Positions 6,904 through 10,876 of a DNA stretch of 10,876 nt are shown piece by piece (the first letter of the stretch is position 1; the number at the start of each line of letters is the position of its first letter). The notes under the pieces were generated by a model that searched no databases, was not told the DNA's origin, and was given only the letters and a program-made list of their open reading frames with translations. Made by a program: the position numbers and the translations under genes. The stretch is taken from contig CAJJQT010000041.1 of NCBI GenBank assembly GCA_905193995.1, positions 1-10,876 of the forward strand. Reading direction: 5' to 3'. This DNA is from an uncultured Porphyromonadaceae bacterium (GTDB taxonomy: Bacteria; Bacteroidota; Bacteroidia; Bacteroidales; Muribaculaceae).

Positions 6904-9624
6904 TTAACGCTGTTGCCGGCGGCGGGGGAGGTTGCGGCGAATCACGTCGTAGAGCAGGGGTATGAGCATGATGGGGGAGGTGAGGACCGCGGTGGCGGCG
7001 AGGTCGGCCGCGGGAATGGCAGTCACGGAGAACATCTCGCCCCCGAGATATACGATGGCGGCCTGACCCAGGAAGATGGCGGCGAGCACGCCGAAGAACA
7101 CCTTCGAGTCGCGCCAGTCGTGGAAGGCCGAGTGGCCCGACATGAAGGCGCGGGCGTTGAAGAGGTTCCATACCTGCATGAAGACGAAGATGCAGAAGAA
7201 GACGGTCAGGTCATAGGCCGACAGCGGATGGGCCTCCGCGGCGAAGATGTCGGAGAACATCTCGCCGATGCGCCAGTCGAGCAGCGAGCCGCCGGTATGG
7301 ATGCGCAGGAAGTGGAGGAATATCCACAGCAGGGTCGTGAACAGCAGGCCGATGCCGCAGATGCGCCAGCCCATGGCCCGGGTGATGATGAATGCACCGG
7401 TGCGCCGCGGGGGCCGGTTCATAACTTCGGGCGACGGCGGCAGCGATGCCAGCGCCAGGGCGGCGAAGGTGTCCATGATCAGGTTGACCCACAGCATCTG
7501 CGTCACCGTCAGCGGCGACTGGGTGCCGGTGAAGGCGCCGATGACGACGATCAGGCAGGCCACGATGTTGACCGTGAGCTGGAAGAGGATGAACCGCTGG
7601 ATGTTGAGGTAGAGCGAGCGGCCCCACATGACGGCCTTGGCTATCGATGCGAAGCTGTTGTCCATGATGATGATGTCGCCGGCCTGCTTGGCCACGGATG
7701 TGCCGTCGCCCATGGCGAGTCCCACCTGGGCGGCGTTCAGGGCCGGGGCGTCGTTGGTGCCGTCGCCCGTGACGGCCACGACCTCGCCGCGGCGCTGCAG
7801 CATGCCTACGAGCCGCGACTTGTCGGCCGGGCGGGCGCGCGACATGATCTTGATGTCGCGGCAGCGGCGCAGGGCTTCGTCGTCGGACAGGGCGGTCCAT
7901 TCGGGACCGCTGATGAGGCTTTCGTCGCCGTCGCCGTCGGCCCACAGGCCTACCTGGCGGCCGATCTCGCGGGCGGTGCCGGGAGTGTCGCCGGTGACGA
8001 TCTTCACGTCGATGCCGGCGCGCAGACTCTCGCGGATGGCGTCGGGGACGTCGGGGCGCACAGGGTCGGCTATGCCGCAGATGCCGATGAACTGCAGCGG
8101 CAGTCCGTCGGCGAGGCGCCCGTCGGCGATGACCGGCCCGCTGACGCCCTCGAGGTCGCAGACGGCGAAGCCCAGCGTGCGGTAGGCGTGATTCTGGTAG
8201 TCGAGCAGCCGGGCATCTATGTCGGCGCGGCTGACGTCCGAGGCTACGGTCGGGCACATGGCCATGACGATCTCGGGCGCGCCCTTCACGTAGAGCATCC
8301 GGCGGCCTGTGACGGCAGATTCGGTCACCGTGGCCATGTATTTATTCTTGGTCGAGAAAGCGAGCTGGCTGATGACGGCGGCGGCCTCGCGCAGACGCAG
8401 GTAGTCGGCGCCGCGGCCGCGCAGCCACATCAGCAGGGCGCCCTCGGTCGGATTGCCCACGACGCTGACTTTCACCCGGGCCGGGTCGTTGCCGTAGTCG
8501 AGAAAGGCGGTGGAGTTGACGGCGATGCCCTCGTCGATGATGGCGTCGGCGCGGTCGCCGCGGAGGAAGAAGTCGGTGTGGGCCACGGTCATGCGGTTCT
8601 GCGTCAGTGTGCCCGTCTTGTCGGTGCAGATGACGGTGGCGGCGCCCATGGTCTCGCAGGCGTGCATCTTGCGCACCAGGTTGTTGGTGGCCAGCATGCG
8701 GCGCATGCTCAGAGCCAGGCTGAGCGACACACTCATGGGCAGCCCCTCGGGCACGGATACCACGATGAGCGTCACGGCGAGCATGACGGTGGTCAGCGCA
8801 TATTCGACGGCCTGGACAGCCGATGCGGCGCCCCAGTCGAAGACGCAGCAGCGGCCGACGACGATCAGCAGTCCGATGGCATAGCTGGCGTAAGCGATCA
8901 GGCGCCCGAGGCGTTCGAGCTGGATGGTGAGCGGTGTCTTTACGCCGGTGTCGATGGTGGAGGCCTTGAACACGTGGCCCTGCTCGGTGGCGTCGCCGAC
9001 GGCCGTGACGGTCATGACGCCGCGGCCCTCGACCACGGCGGTGCCGCGCAGCACGGTGTCGACCGGGTAGGTGGCATCCTTGCCCTCGCCGGGAGCCGGC
9101 CGGTGGTTCTTGCGGGCCATGGGCTCGCCCGTGAGCGAACTTTCGTCGACGCCTAGGGCCAGCGAGTCGGTCAGGCGCCCGTCAGCCGGGACTTCGTCGC
9201 CGGTGTCGAGTATGACGGTGTCGCCCACGACTACGTCGCGGCGCGGAATCTCGGTGACGCCCCCGTCGCGCACGACTTTCACGAGCATATCGTCGTTGGT
9301 GCGGTTGAGGATCTCGAACTTGCGGTCGGCGCTGACCTCGAGGCAGAAGCTGATGAGTGTCGCCATCAGCACGGCCATCAGGATGCCGGCCGGCTCGAGA
9401 AACACTTCGGCGCCCTCGCCGATGTGGACGAATTCGTAGACGGCTATGCCGATCGAGAGCAGCAGGGCTACCAGGAGAATGCGGATGAGCGGGTCGGCGA
9501 AATTGCCGAGGAATTTCTTCCAGAGCGACGGCCGCGGCGGCGGGGTTATGATGTTGAGGCCGTGGAGGCGGGCGCTTTCCTCGACCTGCGCTGCCGTCAG
9601 ACCCTTCATGTGCGTCTGTTCCAT
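6904..9624 (-). CDS. Calcium-translocating P-type ATPase, PMCA type (P2B-like)
   Basis: A 906-residue P-type ATPase of the inner membrane that most likely exports Ca2+. Numbered from the ATG at 9624, it has an N-terminal cation-ATPase domain, M1 near 45-63 and M2 near 78-95, the actuator loop SLTGEP (Glu167), VPEGLP in M4 (Glu293), the phosphorylation motif DKTGTLT (Asp335), and the hinge GDGTNDAP (620-627). M6 carries NLIMD (Asn714, Asp718), then four more membrane segments, and the protein ends in a basic tail (RRNLPRRRQQR). Glu in M4 with Asn and Asp in M6 is the single-site Ca2+ ligand set of PMCA-type pumps. All catalytic residues are present. An in-frame TTG at 9648 would extend the protein by 8 residues, but it lies inside the promoter -7 box, so I reject it; the next Met is at 9609. 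It has its own promoter, and no terminator is visible in the 63 nt before coaX. Confidence 0.93.
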   Translation of the reverse strand: MEQTHMKGLTAAQVEESARLHGLNIITPPPRPSLWKKFLGNFADPLIRILLVALLLSIGIAVYEFVHIGEGAEVFLEPAGILMAVLMATLISFCLEVSADRKFEILNRTNDDMLVKVVRDGGVTEIPRRDVVVGDTVILDTGDEVPADGRLTDSLALGVDESSLTGEPMARKNHRPAPGEGKDATYPVDTVLRGTAVVEGRGVMTVTAVGDATEQGHVFKASTIDTGVKTPLTIQLERLGRLIAYASYAIGLLIVVGRCCVFDWGAASAVQAVEYALTTVMLAVTLIVVSVPEGLPMSVSLSLALSMRRMLATNNLVRKMHACETMGAATVICTDKTGTLTQNRMTVAHTDFFLRGDRADAIIDEGIAVNSTAFLDYGNDPARVKVSVVGNPTEGALLMWLRGRGADYLRLREAAAVISQLAFSTKNKYMATVTESAVTGRRMLYVKGAPEIVMAMCPTVASDVSRADIDARLLDYQNHAYRTLGFAVCDLEGVSGPVIADGRLADGLPLQFIGICGIADPVRPDVPDAIRESLRAGIDVKIVTGDTPGTAREIGRQVGLWADGDGDESLISGPEWTALSDDEALRRCRDIKIMSRARPADKSRLVGMLQRRGEVVAVTGDGTNDAPALNAAQVGLAMGDGTSVAKQAGDIIIMDNSFASIAKAVMWGRSLYLNIQRFILFQLTVNIVACLIVVIGAFTGTQSPLTVTQMLWVNLIMDTFAALALASLPPSPEVMNRPPRRTGAFIITRAMGWRICGIGLLFTTLLWIFLHFLRIHTGGSLLDWRIGEMFSDIFAAEAHPLSAYDLTVFFCIFVFMQVWNLFNARAFMSGHSAFHDWRDSKVFFGVLAAIFLGQAAIVYLGGEMFSVTAIPAADLAATAVLTSPIMLIPLLYDVIRRNLPRRRQQR

Positions 9625-9645
9625 ATCCGTTATGCAATGAGACGG

Positions 9646-9677
9646 CAAAGTTACGCCAAATTCAATTAATAATTAAA
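9646..9677 (-). promoter_or_regulatory. Promoter of the calcium ATPase gene
   Basis: On the minus strand TAACTTTG (9646-9653) matches the -7 consensus exactly. At 20 nt upstream lies TTTA (9674-9677), a 3/4 match to TTTG, inside a very AT-rich tract (about 9661-9700) that could act as an UP-like element. The predicted leader is about 15-20 nt to the ATG at 9624. Confidence 0.7.
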
Positions 9678-9721
9678 AAATAAAAATTAAAATTTGATTA
9701 AATCGCCGGTCTAAGGATAAC

Positions 9722-9757
9722 TACAATAGCCACAATAGCTGATTTAGCTAAAATAGC
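9722..9757 (-). repeat. Tandem 9-bp repeat, four units, upstream of the ATPase promoter
   Basis: On the minus strand four contiguous 9-mers read GCTATTTTA, GCTAAATCA, GCTATTGTG and GCTATTGTA, followed by a degenerate fifth unit GTTATCCTT (9713-9721). Each unit starts with GCTA, giving a strict 9-nt period. The array lies between the terminator of the small ORF and the ATPase promoter, its near edge about 45 bp upstream of the -33 box. Part of it also forms an inverted repeat (TAGCT/AGCTA, 9736-9750). The function is unknown; a direct-repeat operator is one possibility. Confidence 0.6.
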
Positions 9758-9771
9758 GACAAGCTAATAAG

Positions 9772-9804
9772 AAAAAAAAGCGGGGCTCCGCGCAGGGGGC
9801 CCCG
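9772..9804 (-). terminator. Rho-independent terminator of the 54-residue ORF
   Basis: On the minus strand CGGGGC (9804-9799) pairs with GCCCCG (9786-9781) around a 12-nt GC-rich loop in which CC/GG can also pair. Then come one C and eight T residues (9779-9772). It starts 17 nt after the stop codon of the small ORF, which supports that ORF being a real transcription unit. Confidence 0.88.
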
Positions 9805-9821
9805 GATGTCGTTGGCGCGGA

Positions 9822-9986
9822 TCAGAGGAGATGCCTCTTCTCGCATTTCTCGATTTTTTTCAGACGGTGGTGGATGCGGTCGAGTTCGTGTACGGCCATG
9901 ATTGCCGCTGCCAGAGTGGCGGCGTGCAGGGCGACCTTGACAATGAAGTGGATGCGGTGCTCCTTGTGGATTCTTGCGAGTTCCAT
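9822..9986 (-). CDS. Small protein of 54 residues with one hydrophobic segment, unrecognised
   Basis: Starts at ATG 9986 and stops with TGA (9824-9822). The protein begins MELARIHKEHRIHF, has a hydrophobic helix at about 14-32 (FIVKVALHAATLAAAIMAV) and a charged C-terminal part (HELDRIHHRLKKIEKCEKR) that looks like a short amphipathic or coiled-coil helix. It is rich in His and Lys/Arg, with a single Cys48. This layout suggests a one-pass membrane miniprotein with basic ends. I do not recognise a family. Support for it being real comes from the strong intrinsic terminator 17 nt downstream and from the isolated position between two other promoters. No convincing TAnnTTTG promoter lies upstream and there is no Shine-Dalgarno sequence, which leaves some doubt. 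Confidence 0.65.
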   Translation of the reverse strand: MELARIHKEHRIHFIVKVALHAATLAAAIMAVHELDRIHHRLKKIEKCEKRHLL

Positions 9987-10109
9987 AGTGGATAAGTTTT
10001 ATGGGTTAGTAATTATGTGTGTCCGGATTTAATAACGCCGGCCGGCGGCGGAAAGTTGGCCGCGGGCGAAAGATGGCGAATAATTTCCCGTTTTTGACCA
10101 AAAGACCGT
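9987..10109. other. Divergent intergenic region with 12-bp perfect GC palindrome
   Basis: This stretch separates the small ORF (minus) from pfkA (plus). It contains the perfect palindrome CGCCGGCCGGCG at 10036-10047, a GC-rich block flanked by AT-rich sequence on both sides. A symmetric site between divergent genes could be an operator, but it could also be chance in GC-rich DNA. No promoter for the minus-strand ORF is convincing here; the nearest motifs, CAACTTTC and CATCTTTC, match only 6 of 8 template positions of TAnnTTTG. Confidence 0.35.
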
Positions 10110-10140
10110 TTTCATTGTTTAAAAAAAAGCATTAACTTTG
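10110..10140 (+). promoter_or_regulatory. Promoter of pfkA
   Basis: On the plus strand TAACTTTG (10133-10140) matches the -7 consensus exactly, with TTTC (10110-10113) 19 nt upstream as a 3/4 -33 match. It has the same box sequences and spacing as the pckA promoter. The start is predicted near 10145, with a leader of about 35 nt. Confidence 0.72.
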
Positions 10141-10180
10141 CGATGAATTTACACAAAGCATTCACTAAGGAACTGAGATT

Positions 10181-10876
10181 ATGGCAGAAATTAAATGTGT
10201 AGGCATACTTACGTCGGGCGGCGATGCTCCGGGCATGAACGCCGCAATCCGTGCGGTGACCCGTTCGGCAATCTTCAGCGGTCTGAAAGTCAAGGGCATC
10301 TACCGCGGCTACCGCGGTCTGATCGCCGATGAAATCGTCGAATTCCGCACCCAGAACGTCTCGAACATCATCCAGCAGGGCGGCACGATCCTCAAGACGG
10401 CCCGCTGCAAGGAATTCATGACGCCCGAAGGCCGCCAGCTGGCCTACGACGTGCTGCGCCGCCACGAGATCGACGCGCTGGTGGTGATCGGCGGCGACGG
10501 CTCGCTGTCGGGCGCCCGCATCTTCGCCAATGAGTTCAACCTGCCGATCATCGGACTGCCCGGCACCATCGACAACGACCTCTACGGCACCGACACCACC
10601 ATCGGCTACGACACGGCGCTCAACACCATCATGGAGTGCGTCGACAAGATCCGCGATACGGCCACCAGCCACGAGCGCCTGTTCTTCATCGAGGTCATGG
10701 GCCGCGACGCCGGCTTCCTGGCCCTGAACGGCGCCATAGCCTCCGGAGCCGAGGCTGCCATCATCCCCGAGATATCGACCGAGGTCGACCAGCTGGCCGA
10801 GCTGATCCAGAACGGTTTCCGCAAGTCGAAGAACTCCTCCATCGTCCTTGTGGCCGAGTCGCCCGTCACCGGCGGC
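10181..10876 (+). CDS. pfkA: ATP-dependent 6-phosphofructokinase, N-terminal part, cut by window edge
   Basis: Cytosolic glycolytic enzyme that phosphorylates fructose 6-phosphate to fructose 1,6-bisphosphate. The 232 codons present are about 70% of a protein of usual length 320-340. The motifs seen are [16 protein letters not shown] (8-23, phosphate-binding loop), GGDGS (104-108), PGTIDND (127-133, catalytic base Asp131), IGYDTAL, and the EVMGRDAG substrate loop. Gly in both GGDGS and PGTIDND marks the ATP-using type; PPi-dependent enzymes have Asp and Lys there. The ATG at 10181 puts the first motif at the correct distance from the N-terminus. AAGGA (10167-10171) sits 9 nt upstream and could act as a Shine-Dalgarno site, although Bacteroidetes rarely rely on one. 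It has its own promoter and its leftward neighbour is divergent. The C-terminal third lies outside the window. Confidence 0.97.
   Translation, partial: MAEIKCVGILTSGGDAPGMNAAIRAVTRSAIFSGLKVKGIYRGYRGLIADEIVEFRTQNVSNIIQQGGTILKTARCKEFMTPEGRQLAYDVLRRHEIDALVVIGGDGSLSGARIFANEFNLPIIGLPGTIDNDLYGTDTTIGYDTALNTIMECVDKIRDTATSHERLFFIEVMGRDAGFLALNGAIASGAEAAIIPEISTEVDQLAELIQNGFRKSKNSSIVLVAESPVTGG

Noticed and set aside
6913..9156. A 747-codon open frame on the plus strand, antisense to the calcium ATPase gene
   Set aside because: Its translation is Val/Gly/Asp/His/Ala-rich without any domain, and it is the mirror of a GC-rich gene with strong codon bias. The minus-strand frame carries every P-type ATPase motif.
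9722..9757. The 9-bp repeats considered as a CRISPR array or as a leader peptide gene
   Set aside because: The units are contiguous with no spacers, far too short for CRISPR, and no cas gene is near. The Ala/Ile/Val frame through them has no ATG and starts directly after a stop codon.
10143..10202. An upstream ATG that opens a 19-codon frame overlapping the pfkA start
   Set aside because: The ATG lies only 3 nt after the -7 box, at or before the expected transcription start, so it is probably not in the mRNA. The peptide resembles nothing known.

Overview
This window looks like ordinary chromosomal core sequence from a GC-rich member of the Bacteroidales. Three things support that: the phosphoenolpyruvate carboxykinase and 6-phosphofructokinase are of Bacteroidales type; coaX, an outer-membrane barrel, lptC and a CNNM/CorC protein lie in the order typical of Bacteroidetes; and five promoters fit the Bacteroidetes -33/-7 pattern (TTTG-like box, 19-20 nt, TAnnTTTG). 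The family cannot be fixed from sequence alone. A GC-rich gut lineage such as Muribaculaceae or Rikenellaceae is a guess. I see no insertion sequence, phage gene, CRISPR array, integrase or defence system.

Layout. Positions 1-1083 (minus) hold the N-terminal two thirds of ATP-dependent PEP carboxykinase (pckA), which runs off the left edge, with its promoter near 1190-1220. Positions 1290-1521 form a self-contained minus-strand tRNA-Asp(GTC) unit with a promoter, a leader hairpin, the tRNA with encoded CCA, and a strong terminator. Positions 1584-6840 are a tight five-gene minus-strand operon, in transcription order coaX (type III pantothenate kinase), an outer-membrane beta-barrel protein, lptC (LPS export), a CNNM/CorC-type membrane protein and an orphan sensor histidine kinase. 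Junctions are an 11-nt overlap and then gaps of 37, 16 and 7 nt. Upstream on the same strand, 6904-9624 encodes a PMCA-type calcium P-type ATPase with its own promoter. Upstream again, at 9822-9986, is an unrecognised 54-residue membrane-type miniprotein with a clear intrinsic terminator. Between that terminator and the ATPase promoter lies a four-unit tandem 9-bp repeat. From 10181 on the plus strand, pfkA (ATP-dependent 6-phosphofructokinase) starts and runs off the right edge.

How it fits together. pckA and pfkA encode gluconeogenic and glycolytic steps but are separately transcribed at opposite ends. The central operon joins the first step of coenzyme A synthesis to outer-membrane biogenesis. 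The histidine kinase at its 3' end has no response regulator beside it, so an envelope-sensing role is plausible but only inferred from location.

No clearly novel multi-gene system is visible. The points most worth a second look are the kinase in the envelope operon, the near-leaderless coaX promoter, a 15-bp core promoter/start-region element shared by coaX and the ATPase gene, the 9-bp tandem repeat, and the 54-residue ORF.
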